64,000 nucleotides of DNA from Brachypterus glaber. Lineage: Eukaryota > Arthropoda > Insecta > Coleoptera > Kateretidae. Shown here piece by piece: positions 22,781 through 34,388 of the stretch. A model generated the notes under the pieces. The model did no database searches. It was not told where the DNA came from and saw only the letters and a program-made list of their open reading frames with translations. Every line of letters starts with the position of its first letter. Position 1 is the stretch's first letter. The stretch covers positions 21,593,589-21,657,588 of the forward strand of contig OY294048.1 of assembly GCA_958510825.1 (NCBI GenBank), in the 5' to 3' direction. The position numbers were made by a program, and so were the translations under genes.

Positions 22781-24924
22781 TGCCTGTCTTTATACCAAGG
22801 TTGATCAATTAATATAATTTACAAGGTGATCCGAAGTACGAGCTTTCGATGCGCAAGTACAGGAAGGCAAAATGACAGGATACATTAAATTTTGCTGAGA
22901 TGGGCCAATATTTTATAGATTACCACAATCTCGGCACGTATGCACCACTATATGGCCGTTTCTGACAGACGAACAGACCAATTTTATCTCCGATTGTAGT
23001 GAGGTCTGTTGAGCGTGACATAAGCTTAGAGATAATTACCTGTTTTTACAATCTACAAAATGTCACATAACCTTAAATAATTGAGGGACCTTTTTTGCTG
23101 CTAAGTCTCGAAAAAAGATATTTGGAAGTCAAGCTAAGATATATATTTTTTTATTTTGAGATAGCTTTAGGTATAATCAATTGTCTTTTTGCACTGGTAA
23201 CCTTGGTGCAACAGATTTAGGTATATACTTTTATTATCAATGAAAAAAATCGCAAAATTCGACATAGGAATATGGTCTATTGTGTTTGTGACTCACCCTA
23301 GTGATAAACTTTAGTTCTCGGGGACAATTAATCTTTTAATTTTACCTTATTTCAGATTTTATGTGTAATTAAAATACGCCACTTTAAAGAGCAATGATTC
23401 ACTTGCACAATAATTAACTAATTGGAATATTAAAATGTAGTTATAGTCTAAAAGCTGGTGTACACTTTTAACACGTTAATTTTTCCCGGCTAAATTTTAC
23501 ATATGTCTTAAAGTGAATTCTATTTAAATTAAGTGCAACTTGCCATGTTCTAGATTTGCTTTCTTTTTTTTCTGGAAACTCCAAAAAGGTAATAAAATGA
23601 AGGACTAAAATATTTTTATCTACGCTTGTGAGTTAAGAAGGTCTTAACTCACGGATTTTGCGAAATGTGTGAATTGTCAGTCTATTTTCTCAGATTTTAT
23701 CTAACGATGCCCTGACTTTCAAATAGGTAGAACTACCCCAAAATTTCGACTTTCGGGGTGATTTTTGCACAAAATCAAAATCTCTTCCTTGACTATCCAA
23801 TTGAATGTGCGTTCTATAATTTCTCGGAACAAATCCCTTTTATTCCCGGCAAGTGTGAAAATCCAACGGGAATACACGTGAAAAGCCACGTACTGATATC
23901 TGGGGTTGACGACAAATGCTAATCTGAAATTAGGCTCTAGTTGGGATTTAGGACCAGAAATTAAATCTACGCAACCTTACCAAAAGATTGATGTATCATA
24001 AGTCCGGTTTCGATAAACAATATATTGTTTATCGAAACTTATTAATAAGGGCCTAAGCGATATAAGCATTATTATGCCTCAGCTCTTCTTAGACAGCTAT
24101 GAAATGAAACAAAACTTTACGGGTCCAAATCTTTACCAATTCATTTTTGATCCTTCAGCGATTCCATTTTATACCCGATACCTAAGTTCTGAACTAAAAT
24201 TGAGAGGCTGGGGGTGTCAAAAGCCTGGGCTTCTGAGCTTGTCAACTTACGGGCGTAGATAAAATATTGAACAATCCACTTGAGTTAACCAAATGGTTAC
24301 ACACGCATATCTTAGTAATGTTGTTTACTCACTTGTATCGTAAATATCTATTAACTCACCGTGTCATAATGTGACACTGTCATATACTCGTAGATTGCAT
24401 TTAAATATTCATTAGGCTATTTTTATGGTTACTACTACTCAGCGGGCCAAGGGGTAAAAACAGTCTTGAAAAAGTGCATTTGACATATGACAGATTAAAA
24501 TATTATAAAATTATTCAGTGGACGAGAATGAAAGAAAAAAATATTCAAGTGCAATAAAAGCTGTATGTCGCAAACGAATTTCATATAATATATATTATAC
24601 CATTTTATTTACGTCCTACAGCTCATTTACTTGACAATAGAAAAAAAGTACTCTCAAAAAGGGAAAAATAAAAGCATTCGGATTTCGTAACATCTTCAAA
24701 AAGCACTAGTGATGTTATTTGAATAAAGTAGAACGGCATATCGTCGCATCAGAATAATAAAGCTGTAACTGCATTTTTTGAAAAAAATGATCTATTAGCA
24801 TTTTTTTGTCTGTATTATCAACTTTATCAGACGTATATTAAGCGAGATACGAATGTAATAAAGTTGTATCTGCTGGCTTGTTTATAAAACTTAGAATAAT
24901 TAAACTGTATCTTCAATCCTAGTG
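22781..24924. other. Mixed unique-looking sequence, no gene identified
   Basis: Part of this interval (22,820-23,060 and 23,690-24,010) is less A+T-biased and more complex than its surroundings but has no open coding frame with a recognisable product. A perfect 32-bp palindrome sits at 24,007-24,038 and a short hairpin, GTGAGTTAAGA/TCTTAACTCAC, at about 23,627-23,651. Confidence 0.4.
24007..24038. promoter_or_regulatory. Perfect 32-bp palindrome
   Basis: GTTTCGATAAACAATA followed directly by its exact reverse complement, with no spacer. Each half contains ATAAACAA, which resembles a forkhead-type binding core, but a regulatory role is only a suggestion. Confidence 0.4.
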
Positions 24925-25375
24925 TAAAATACTGCTGCCAACAAAATAATAATTTCTCCTGTAGGTCTTGTTTATTCTTTATTTAAAAATCTAAACGATT
25001 TAGAAAAAAAAAATGTTTTTAAAAAAATATATATATTTTTTTTCAAAAAAAGTTTCTTTTTCGAAAAACAAAATTAAAATGAAAACAAAAATATTTATGA
25101 AAACTCTTGTTTTTACCCCATTTTACCCTTTTACCCACCGCGATTTTAACCAAAAATAATCTTAGCCTAGAACCTTGGATAATCCACCTATGGTTTAAAT
25201 TTTAAGTATTTAGCTCAAAGCGTTCTCGAGTTATCGTGGTCACAAATTTCTCGGACAGACAGACCGACAGACATACAGACATACAGCAATTTAAATGTTC
25301 TAATCGCTGTATCTCAAAACTACTTTCTTGACAGATACAGCTTTATTATTCCAACGCGACGATATGTCACTTTGT
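24735..25375. mobile_element. Inverted-repeat element with CATATCGTCG ends, carrying repeat copy C
   Basis: GGCATATCGTCGCATCAGAA at 24,733 and the inverse of TTCCAACGCGACGATATGTC at about 25,355-25,375 bracket the segment; AATAATAAAGCTGTA follows in both arms. Inside is the reverse copy of the dispersed repeat: GTTCTCGAGTTATCGTGGTC, a GACAGACAGACC tract at 25,253, and CCCATTTTACCC. Confidence 0.55.
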
Positions 25376-25779
25376 AATAGTATGTTACGCAAAGAGTTCT
25401 CGAACCTAGATTTAGTGTACGAGAGTGTATATTTTTTTAGGAGGCAACTACCGAGTAAAAAAAAACACTCGAGTACATTGGTAAGGTAAGCGACTAGTTG
25501 TGTATTCTTCCTACGACCATGCCTTTTTCATTACGAAAATCATAAAAATTTAATAAATAAAACATAGACATTTTAAAACTTTCGAAATGTCAATTTAAGC
25601 TTTCTCTAAAATATACACTACACTACTACCAGGGAAATCCCTTGGTTTGGACTGTTATCTGTATACTTGTACGGAAAGTACATCATGCTGTCTATATACT
25701 CGTGTGATATGAAAATATCACACAAGCACATATAGTTAACACCTGAAATATAAGGAATTATGCATACTTGGTCACAGGA

Positions 25780-25870
25780 AAATATTGTTTTCCTACGAGC
25801 TTGCGGAAAGGTGTCTCTTTCACACGCATATGCATGTGGAAAGAAGGCCTTTTCCGCACGCATAAGTATT
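25780..25870. repeat. Imperfect hairpin with TTTTCCGCACGC arms
   Basis: GCTTGCGGAAAGG, CTCTTTCACACGCA and then the inverse TGTGGAAAGAAGG, CCTTTTCCGCACGC around a TATGCA centre. A related sequence, also beginning near AGGAAAA.TATTGTT and with CTTTTCCGCAC, lies at 30,108-30,215 beyond the other end of LINE 1. Confidence 0.55.
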
Positions 25871-26006
25871 GTTTAATTTCCTAATTGCGTACTGTTATTC
25901 TTGTTATATTTATTAATAATATTATAAAACTTTTCAACTTTCTTAACTGTTAATTGCTTTTCTCATTGAAAAACTATAAAAATAAAATTTATTTAATAAA
26001 ATATAA

Positions 26007-26441
26007 AAGAATATCCTGGTCCATGGTATACCCGAAAAAACCGCGGATATTTATCAGCATATAGTAGAAATCTCAGGTACAAAACTTCAAATTAATATAA
26101 ATAAAAAAGACATTAGCTATTGTTATCGCATGGGTAAAAAAAAAGTAAACACTGATAAAGCGAGGCCAGTATGCGTTGAATTTTGTCAACGGTGGTTGCG
26201 CGACAGTGTTTTCTTCTCCAAAAAACTCTTAAAAGGTTCTAATATAATGATTACTGAGGTGTTAACAAATAATAGTCTTAAATTATTTAAATCTGCTCGT
26301 GCCGTGTTGGGAAATAGATGCTGGACCCAAAATGGCAAAGTTCATGTCTTCAGGGACAATAAAAAATATGTTATAAACAGTGAGGAAGATTTAAGAGGTC
26401 CGAATGATAAATCCGCGGAAAACAGTGATGGAGAATCCTGA
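26007..26441 (+). pseudogene. LINE 1 ORF1, C-terminal part
   Basis: Open from about 26,007: ILVHGIPEKTADIYQHIVEI, SYCYRMGKKK, ARPVCVEFCQRWLRDSVFF, KKLLKGSNIMITEVLT, LFKSARAVLGNRCWTQNGKV. This is the RNA-binding, RRM-like and C-terminal region usual for ORF1 proteins of CR1/L2-like LINEs, which coat the element RNA. The N-terminal part is absent. The internal Met at 26,130 is not the true start, since homology continues upstream of it. ORF2 follows after about 370 bp. Confidence 0.7.
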
Positions 26442-26639
26442 AAAAGGTTAGTCTTTTCTACAGTTAAAAATTGACATCTCACAAAGTTTTTTGTTATTGT
26501 TATTAAGGACGTATACCTATTTTAAATATTAAGGACGCATACGTAATTCTAAGATTTTATATAAATGCAGGTCTATATCATGTGATAGATTTTAGTATTT
26601 TTTAATCTCTTGCATTTTCTGGATATGTAGGTATATGTG

Positions 26640-26641
26640 TG

Positions 26642-26727
<86 letters not shown>
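26640..26727 (+). repeat. (TA)n microsatellite
   Basis: Nearly pure TA dinucleotide repeat between ORF1 and ORF2 of LINE 1, with a few G interruptions. It probably expanded by slippage after insertion. Confidence 0.9.
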
Positions 26728-26732
<5 letters not shown>

Positions 26733-26808
26733 ATATGTATGTATATATGTGTATATTTTTTTACACATTAGGTAATATAAATATTTTTTTTTCTTGCTAA
26801 AATAATAA

Positions 26809-29701
26809 ATGAACAATACTATTTTTGATACTATATTTAATGAGATTGACAACCTAGAGAATAATTGTATGAACTGCCCGGATATTCAATACTTGGAAAA
26901 AAATTGCTTCAAGTCTGATTCTAGCCTTAATATTTTACATACAAACATACGTAGCATCAAAAAAAATTTCGATGAATTTATCGTCTTTTTAGAAAGTTTA
27001 CAAAATTGTAATATAGCAATAATATTATTAACTGAAACTCGATGGGTTGATAACGTAGGTGATTTTAATATACCGGGATTTGAATGTTTTTTTAATAAAG
27101 CTTGTTTTAACCAAAATGACGGCTTAGTGGTTTATATCAGAAATGACATTCAATATAATATTATTAACCACCCTTTAAGCCAAGTTACTATATCTCATAT
27201 TGCAATAGATTTTTTAAATACAAATATAAATGTTGGAGACTTATATAGGCCGCCTTCAACAAACGAAAAACTTTTTATTGAGGAACTAGACGGTTACTTA
27301 AAAAATAATTCAGAAAGCCAATTAAATATTATTGCTGGCGATATTAATTTTAATTTATTAGAAAAAAAAAATAACAGTAATGATTTGGAGTATGCAAATA
27401 ATATGCAAAGTAACGGTTTTTTTCCCTACGTTAACAAAATTACTAGAAATGAAGGCGATACACCTTCCTGCCTTGATCATTTTTTTGTAAAAAATAAAAA
27501 CAATAGTTTAGGGAAAAACATAGAGATAAAATCGTTTGTTCTGCAAACAGCCATAACAGACCACTTTCCCATTTTTCTAAGTGTTAATATTGGTAAAGAA
27601 ATAAAAAATGAAAATATACAAAATGAAGTCAGAAAAATAAACTATAATAAACTAAAAGATTTATTAACTACTGAAAAATGGGAAAGTGTATATGAAACGA
27701 ATCAATCTCAAACTATGACTAACAACTTTTTTGCAATAATCAACAAATATGTTAATCTCTGTACAAATGTTATTAAAACAAAAAACAAAATCTTGAAATT
27801 AAAACCGTGGATCACGACAGGATTGGTGGCTGCGATTCAAAAAAGAGATAATTTAAAGAAAAAATGGCTGAGACAAAAAAATTATGTTACATTACAAAAT
27901 TATAAAAACTACAGGAACATTTTAAATATTTTAATAAAAACCACAAAAAATAGTTATTATAAAAACGAAATTTTAAGTGCCGGTAATAATTATAAAAAGA
28001 TATGGCAAACCCTTAATAATGCCGTAAATATTAAAGATAGGAAAAAACAAAACATTAAATTTATTACAAATGAAACAGGAAAGAAAATAAGTAACGAAAA
28101 AAATATGGCTGAGACCTTTAATAACTACTTTGTTGACGTAGGGAAGAAACTTGCATCTAAAATAAAAAAACCAAAAAAATTTAAGAAAAAAAGTTTACCA
28201 ACATTAATTCTTTTTTATTAAAACCAGTTCTAGAGCAGGATATATCTAATAAAATAAAACTTTTAAAAAGTGGAGCATGCGCTGGACAAGATAACTTTAG
28301 TATTAAAACTATAAAATGTATAGAACCATATATTTGTAAGCCTCTGACTTATATTATTAACAATATTTTTAGTACTTCCATTGTTCCTACACAGTTCAAA
28401 GAAAGCACTGTTATTCCAATTTTTAAGCAAGGAAACAAAGATAAAGTAGAGAACTATAGACCTATCTCGTTAATTAGCAATTTTGCTAAAATCTTTGAAC
28501 AGTGTCTTAAATCCCAAATAGTATCCTTTTTAAATACTAACAACATTTTAAGCAAAAACCAATTTGGTTTTAGGGAAAATTTAAATACGGAACAGGCGTT
28601 ATATAAACTAACTTCCACAGTATTAAACAATTTTGAAAAAAGTAAAAAAATTATTGCTATATTTATGGATCTACAAAAAGCCTTCGACACAGTACCACAT
28701 AACCTCCTAACTGATAGACTCTATGATACTGGCATAAGAGGGATTGCATTAGAACTTTTAAAGATTACCTAAATAATCGCCCTCAAAAGGTAAAAATAGG
28801 AAATGTTACTAGTGATCCCAGAATAATTAATACTGGCATCCCTCAAGGGACTGTATTAGGACCAGTGTTGTTTCTTATTTTTATTAACAATCTATTACAA
28901 CAATATGACAACATTGAAGTAATTTCATTTGCCGATGATACAGTTATCTTATGCTCTGGTGAAAACTGGAATGAAGTCTATCAGTTGGCGGAGAAAAGTA
29001 TCGACTCTTATATGTGCTTTGCTCCTACAGAGGCTGGTATGCCAGAAAGCAAAAGAAACATTCAGGTCAAAAACTCAACAAGCATTGAAAATGTAAAATC
29101 AATAAAGTACCTAGGCTTAATGGTAGACCAGCATCTGAAGTGGCAGAGCCATATAGCATACTTAAATAAAAGGTTAAAAAATATGATATATAAATTTTAC
29201 ACTTTAAGAAATATTCTTTCCAAAAAAAATCTAATAATTGTTTACACTAGCTTAATTGAGTCGATACTTAGGTACGGCATTACAAGTTGGGGACTGGCAT
29301 ATAAATCAACGTTGGAACCCATCGAAGTCACTCAAAATTATATTTTAAAAACAATATTTAAAAAAGAATATAGGTATCCTACACATTGTTTGTATAAAGA
29401 AAACAACATATTTGATTTAACAAACCTGATTATATTTAACATGCTTTCTTTTATATATAAAAAAGTCCCAAATACATTTATACAACATAAATATCACACG
29501 CGCAAAAAAGAACAAAAACATATTACGCTTCCTAAAAAAGTTAGAACTGTTGGTATAAGAAGTATTGAATATCTTGGTATAAAAACTTATAATACAATTC
29601 CTATTGAAATTAAAAACATTAAAAACTTTAAACGATATAAAAAAGAACTTAAAAATTATATGTTACAAAACGAAACTTTAAGAACTATTTTTCTAGGTTG
29701 A
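26809..29701 (+). pseudogene. LINE 1 ORF2: endonuclease-reverse transcriptase with two frameshifts
   Basis: The first frame (26,809-28,221) holds the APE-type endonuclease: LHTNIRS, LLTETRW, LYRPPS, IAGDINFN, CLDHFFV and TDHFPIF, which carry the expected Asn, Glu, Asp and His positions. A shift in A-rich sequence near 28,150-28,195 leads to the reverse transcriptase: NYRPISLISNFAKIFEQ, NQFGFRENLNTEQA and FMDLQKAFDTVPHNLL. A second shift near 28,766 leads to IPQGTVLGPVLFLIFINNL, then VISFADDTVILCSG (motif C, ADD) and the thumb/C-terminal part to 29,701. The catalytic Asp residues of the RT are intact at the residue level, but the frame is broken twice, so no full protein is made. Confidence 0.85.
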
Positions 29702-29966
29702 CACTCTTTTTTTTTCTCTTTCTGGTAGGTATCATTATTGTATTACTTTTTCTTAATTTTAGCATCATTTGATTTTTTTCTTATTCAATTTATTGAAACT
29801 ATCTATTACTTAAAATAATATGTAAAAACTTTCAATTATATTTAAAATATTTATATATATATATTTTTTTTAATTGTATAGTAAAATAAATTTTCTATTT
29901 CGATTTATATTTAAAATACTATTTAATTGTATACTAAAACAATATTGTAATTAACATACTATTGTA

Positions 29967-29995
29967 GACACAACACAGGTGAAAACCTAGGTGTC
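29967..29995 (+). ncRNA. LINE 1 3' stem-loop, GAAA-capped
   Basis: GACAC-AACAC-AGGT-GAAA-ACCT-AG-GTGTC: two stem segments closed by a GNRA tetraloop, about 35 nt before the simple-repeat tail. Position and shape suit an RNA element recognised by the element's own reverse transcriptase (inference from other LINEs with stringent 3' recognition). Confidence 0.5.
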
Positions 29996-30107
29996 TTAGA
30001 TCACAATTGTAATTTTAATTGTATATTTAATAATAAATAATAAATAATAATAAATAATAAATAAATAATAAATAATAATATTTTATTTTAACTCCGCTCC
30101 CAGGAAA

Positions 30108-30215
30108 AATATTGTTCCTAACGCATGCGTAAAGAGGCTTTTCCGCACTCGATTGCTTGCCTGAACTCCCTGAAAGTTCAGGCAAATGCAATCGAGTGCA
30201 CTTGTTAGGAAAACA
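30108..30215. repeat. Hairpin element, ACTCGATTGC arms
   Basis: GCACTCGATTGC, TTGCCTGAACT, a short loop, then AGTTCAGGCAA and GCAATCGAGTGC (30,145-30,199). The outer parts, TTGTTCCTAAC and GTTAGGAAAACA, are inverted as well. Confidence 0.7.
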
Positions 30216-31607
30216 GCTTTTTTATCCTCTTGGCCTCAGAATTATTTAGTGTATACATTATAGTTATATAATTATAAAATTAGCTTACTCTGCAGATCTG
30301 AATGTAATAAATAAAATGTATACTTATGTCTCGGTAAGTTAATAATTGGTTTATGAGCATCTTTTTTGGAACTACCCACCTAGCATTCTTTGTGAATTTC
30401 ACCTAAATAACTGGAACCGCTACCATTTATGAGTTGTAATTACGTAGCTCTTACTTATTATATAACTTTATGGTGTTAAACACAATTAAATATATTTTTA
30501 TTGGAAACAGAATGGTAAATTCTACAAAGAATATTACTTTTATGTTTTTTTTTTAAGGAATAAGTTGCCTTAAATACCTAATTACCCAATAAATGACCAG
30601 CAAGGTTATATTACTAAAATGTTCCAAATGTACGTCGCTGCATCCATAGAAAGTTACCATAATCCTACTTTATAGTAACCATTCCTATTTGGTTATAATA
30701 TAGGTTACAATTACTAAACAGTAAGATAACTTTTTAGTTACAATCAAGAGTTATCGCGCGGGTATAGCTACTCATAAAATATAAAAGTAAAAATACATAA
30801 CAGTTTTAATTTCTATAATGAGGCAATTGGTACATAATAGTAAAATTCTAGACGTCATGCCATGACATCATGTTTTATTTTAATGTGTTATCCGCCATAT
30901 CGGAAATATATTTAATTAAGCATAACTTCACTATAAAGTAAGTAAATAGTGACCAATTTTTCATTCCCAGATAATAACGAATGCAATATAATACATTTTA
31001 CTAAAAAATAATTTTGCGTTCCTAACCTTAAAATAATTTACAATTATATAATTTATTTAAACAATAAAACCTCACAATTTTCTTGGCCAGTTAGTTACTT
31101 TTTTAACGGGATCCTTTTGAACTAAGTTAAAAACACGTAACAAGATCGTAATTGTTACCCCATTTTGGTAGTATCTACGTAATTACTACGTAATTTCCGT
31201 AACTAGTCGCCGCTACTTAATTTGTGTTAATTCAGGTAATGCTAGTTGGTAGCTGCCAAAGGAACCGGATCCAGAACCTGGCAATTTTGAAACAGCTTAA
31301 TTACAATGTAAAACTCAACCGGAAGAAAATAATTTGTCAACAATGTTTACCAACTCTCCGACTATATCAATAAATTCCATTTTATCTGAATTATTTATGA
31401 GAGAATAATTTTATTTAACCTTCAGCTAAGCTAACCCGAAGCATTTTATTCCTGTTTGATAAAACACCGAAATAAAAAAAGTTCTTAATTGGACTATTTA
31501 TCTGTATTTTATAAATATTTATAGAATCTGAATTCCAAAATACTTGGCCGACAAAAAGGTATTCATTAAATATTGGTTTACTGGTTTAATTTAGTGTTTT
31601 TTATGTA
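30216..31607. other. Non-coding interval
   Basis: No coding frame or mobile-element terminus recognised over about 1.4 kb. Composition is A+T-rich but not simple-sequence. Confidence 0.4.
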
Positions 31608-33376
31608 TACACGGTGTCTGCAGTCTTATTTCACATATTTAAAAAGATGATTCTACATCAAAAAATATTAAAAACCACTATAGGAACATAGCTCCAGAAA
31701 CAAACCCTAAGAGAGTTACGACCCTTAAAATCTGTAATAAAAATATGGTTTTTAATTAATAACTCTGGTACTCTTTAAGATAGAGCGACGAGGTTTTGCA
31801 TGTGAACTAGTGTTGCCGCCTAAAGCGATAGTTATCGCCAATAAATACCTCTCGTATCGCAACTACGATGCGATAGTTCAAAAATTATCGTCTCGCACTT
31901 ATCGTTCCAGCGTAAAAGTTAAATATTTCAGCCATCTAATATTAGTTAAATGAATTTGACTCAAATGTCACATTTAAAAAAAATATGTCAAAAATTACTA
32001 AAATGCATATATCTTCGTAAAGTGATATTTTGCTGCATAAATGTGACCATTATAAAAGGCTTTTATCTTTTTAAATCGTATCGCAGGCACAAACTGCTTC
32101 AACATTATCCTATTTTTATAGCAGATATAAAAATATAAACTTCTGGAAGTTTGCACTAAGTACCTAATTAGGCTTATAGTAAGTACGGTAGTATTTGACT
32201 AATACGAGGGGTAATTTAAAAGAAGGCAAAAAGGCCAGAGCTGCTGTTAGTAGGATTTGAGTCCTAAAAATCAATTTTAATAGTCTTAATATATTTTGCT
32301 TTCCATTTTTACCTCTCGGCGTTTCAGGAAAAAATAAGATGATTTAGGTAAAAAAATGTTTGCTTTTTTTTCTATAGAATACTTTATGAGAAAGTAAAAA
32401 TGGGAAAGCAAAATATATAAAGACTATTAACATTGATTTTTAGCACTCAAATCCTACTAACAGCAGCTCTGGTCTTTTTGCTTTTTTTTAAATTACCCCT
32501 CGTATTAGTGAGATACTACCGTACTTACTATAAGCCTAATTAGGTATTTAGTGCAAACTTCCAGGGGTGTATATTTTTATATCTGCTATAAAAATAGGAT
32601 GATGTTGAAGCAGTTTTTGCCTGCGATACGATTTTAAAACATAAAAGCCTTTTATAATGGGCTAATATATGCTCCATAATGCCTATTAAAGAATATATTT
32701 GCATTTTAGAAATCATTAAATTTCGGAATTAAATAATGACGTTTGTGTAAAATATTTTTATCTGATTTTAGATGGCTTCAACATTCGACTGTCTTTAACT
32801 GTACGATAGTTATCGTCTCGCTTCGGTCTCGTTATGAGCGAGAGGCCTCTCGTTATCGTTACAACGATACAATATTTTTCCACCTCTCGCTATCGTTCTG
32901 TTCAACGATAACGAGACGATATCGAGACGATAGGCCTTAGGCGGCAACACTAATGTGAACTAATCTTAATAAGGTTCATCTTCGTATGTAGTTTTCATGT
33001 ACTTATTTTAACCAGGGGCCTGCAGTATTACAACAAGAATACCTTTTTTTATGTATTTTGACCTAAGGAATCATGTAGCAATAATAAAATTACAAAAAAG
33101 TTACACAGAACAAAATTTGGGGTAAACAACTCATAAGGCACCACCGTTTTGCACGTTTCGCGCCCCTTAGTTAAAATCAGTTTAGTTCACGTGCAAAACC
33201 TCCACGCTCTATCTCAAAGGGTACCAGAGTTATAAATTAAAACCCTTGTTTTTATTACAATTTTAAAGGGTCGAAACTCTCTTAGGGTTCTTTTCCAGAC
33301 CTATTCCTATAGTGGTTTTTCATGTTTTTTGAATCATCTCCTTTAATATGTGACATAAGACTAAAAACACCGTGTA
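31608..33376. mobile_element. TIR element (TACACGGTGT ends) interrupted by a hAT-like MITE
   Basis: The ends TACACGGTGTCTGCAGTCTT and AAGACTAAAAACACCGTGTA are inverted. The arms share ATTCTACATCAAAAAATATTA-type sequence, ACCACTATAGGAA, CCCTAAGAGAGTT.CGACCC and GGTACTCTTTAAGATAGAGC (about 200 bp each). Shared arm motifs tie it to the elements at 21,190 and 57,573. The centre is occupied by the inserted MITE (31,808-32,952). Confidence 0.8.
31808..32952. mobile_element. Palindromic hAT-like MITE with perfect 8-bp target duplication
   Basis: The terminal repeat TAGTGTTGCCGCCTAA at 31,808 is exactly inverted as TTAGGCGGCAACACTA ending at 32,952. ATGTGAAC flanks both sides (31,800-31,807 and 32,953-32,960). 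An 8-bp duplication with TAGTGTTGCC-type ends is the signature of the hAT superfamily. Most of the body folds back on itself, for example ATTATAAAAGGCTTTT / AAAAGCCTTTTATAAT, TATAGCAGATATAAAAATAT / inverse, and CTTATAGTAAGTACGGTAGT / inverse, with the centre near 32,345. Subterminal regions are crowded with CGATA/TATCG. No transposase is present. Confidence 0.9.
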
Positions 33377-33469
33377 GATAAGATAAAGCAAGAACATCGA
33401 CGTTGCGCTTAGAACACAAGAAAAACATTGCACTAAACCATTAAAATTCTTAAATGTTAGTGATAAACC

Positions 33470-33690
33470 CTAGCTGGCGTATTTCCAGTTGTGGTCCAGT
33501 CTTTAGGCTTTACCTGGAAATGATTCAGGGAGTTTTGATTTTCGGTTTACTTGGTAGGGTTAATGGCCACAAATAAAAAAACAATTTTGCGACGTTGAAC
33601 TCGATTTGGAACTGTCATTTTTTCAACGTCTTTTTCATAAAAAACGGATTTTTAAAATATTTCTTAAACGTTAAAGAATTTTTTTATTTT
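33470..33690 (+). repeat. Solo end of the GCGTATTTCCAGTTG TIR family
   Basis: Same sequence as the left end of the element at 47,572: GGCGTATTTCCAGTTGTGGT, GTCCAGTCTTTAGG, GATTCAGGGAGTTTTG, TTGAACTCGATTTGGAACTG. There is no matching inverted end nearby, so this is a truncated copy. Confidence 0.7.
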
Positions 33691-33965
33691 ATTTTATTTT
33701 TTAAATAATAACGTCTAACACTACTAATTGGGTGGCGCACTCGTAATTTCTCATTTAGTTAAAATGTTAGTTTTTTGTTCTGGTACTTCAAATATAAATT
33801 CTTTGCTTAATTAAGAAAGTTGCACAATATTCTTATTGGCAGCTGTTACGTTTTGTAAAATATTTCCGTATTGCATTAATTAGAAAATTTTTGTCTTTGA
33901 TAAAATAATTTAATATAACCCTTTTAATACGGACGTTTATTTTATGTACATTTATGTACTAAGTC

Positions 33966-34300
33966 TAACGAAGTTATATAATAATAATAATAATAATCTT
34001 TATTTCCATTGGACAAAAGTTTTGGATATTTTCAATGAATAAATTACAGTAATATACGAACATTACATATACATCTAAAATAAATAAATATGACATATAT
34101 TATAATAAATTAAAAAAACAAAGTATTACAATTTGTACTAGTTCTTATTACAAAAGCCATCGACAGAGTAGAAACAGTGTGATTTAAAAAAGTATTTAGC
34201 AGAAGATTTAAATTGCTTCAATCCATTAATATTTTTAATACTGATCGGTAAATTTTTATTCATGTAATAATACCTAGACTATTTTTTCAACTATCATAAA
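33966..34300 (-). mobile_element. LINE 4: 3' fragment of a non-LTR retrotransposon
   Basis: Minus strand: the last codons of ORF2 read YMNKNLPISIKNINGLKQFK, SSAKYFFKSHCFYSVDGF (stop near 34,150), typical of the C-terminus of CR1/Jockey-type ORF2. A short 3' untranslated region follows, ending in (TTA)n, seen as repeated TAA at 33,979-34,000 on the plus strand. It is heavily 5'-truncated and lies directly 3' of LINE 2 on the same strand. Confidence 0.7.
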
Positions 34301-34361
34301 GTCATATTTTAACCAATAAAAAACAAGTTTAGTTTAGTTTAGTTTAGTTTTTTATTTATAT

Positions 34362-34388
34362 GTTCAAAATGCCCATAGGGCGTAGAAC
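34362..34388 (-). ncRNA. LINE 2 3' stem-loop
   Basis: Minus strand GTTC-TAC-GCCC-TAT-GGGC-ATTTT-GAAC: a G+C stem GCCC/GGGC capped by TAT and a second pairing GTTC/GAAC, just before the AAACT tail. Likely the reverse-transcriptase recognition hairpin (inference). Confidence 0.45.

Larger units (their letters stand above)
26007..30078 (+). mobile_element. LINE 1: non-LTR retrotransposon, 5'-truncated, decayed
   Basis: It consists of the C-terminal part of ORF1 (26,007-26,441), a linker with an (AT)n tract, ORF2 with endonuclease and reverse transcriptase (26,809-29,701, two frameshifts), a 3' untranslated region with a stem-loop at 29,967-29,995, and a TAAATAA-type tail at about 30,028-30,078. 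No RNase H domain and no LTRs are seen. The layout fits the CR1/Jockey-type group of LINEs. ORF1 is cut off at 26,007 by an in-frame stop, consistent with 5' truncation at insertion. Confidence 0.85.

Noticed and set aside
24074..24262. Open frame of 62 codons (MPQLFLDSYEMKQNF)
   Set aside because: Reasonable composition, but no splice or homology signal that I can recognise; not enough to call an exon.
26592..26852. Minus-strand open frame rich in Tyr and Ile across the (TA)n tract
   Set aside because: It is a direct reading of the TA microsatellite and the low-complexity flank.
28454..28690. Minus-strand frame opposite the LINE 1 reverse transcriptase
   Set aside because: Antisense of the RT domain, whose motifs are clear on the plus strand.
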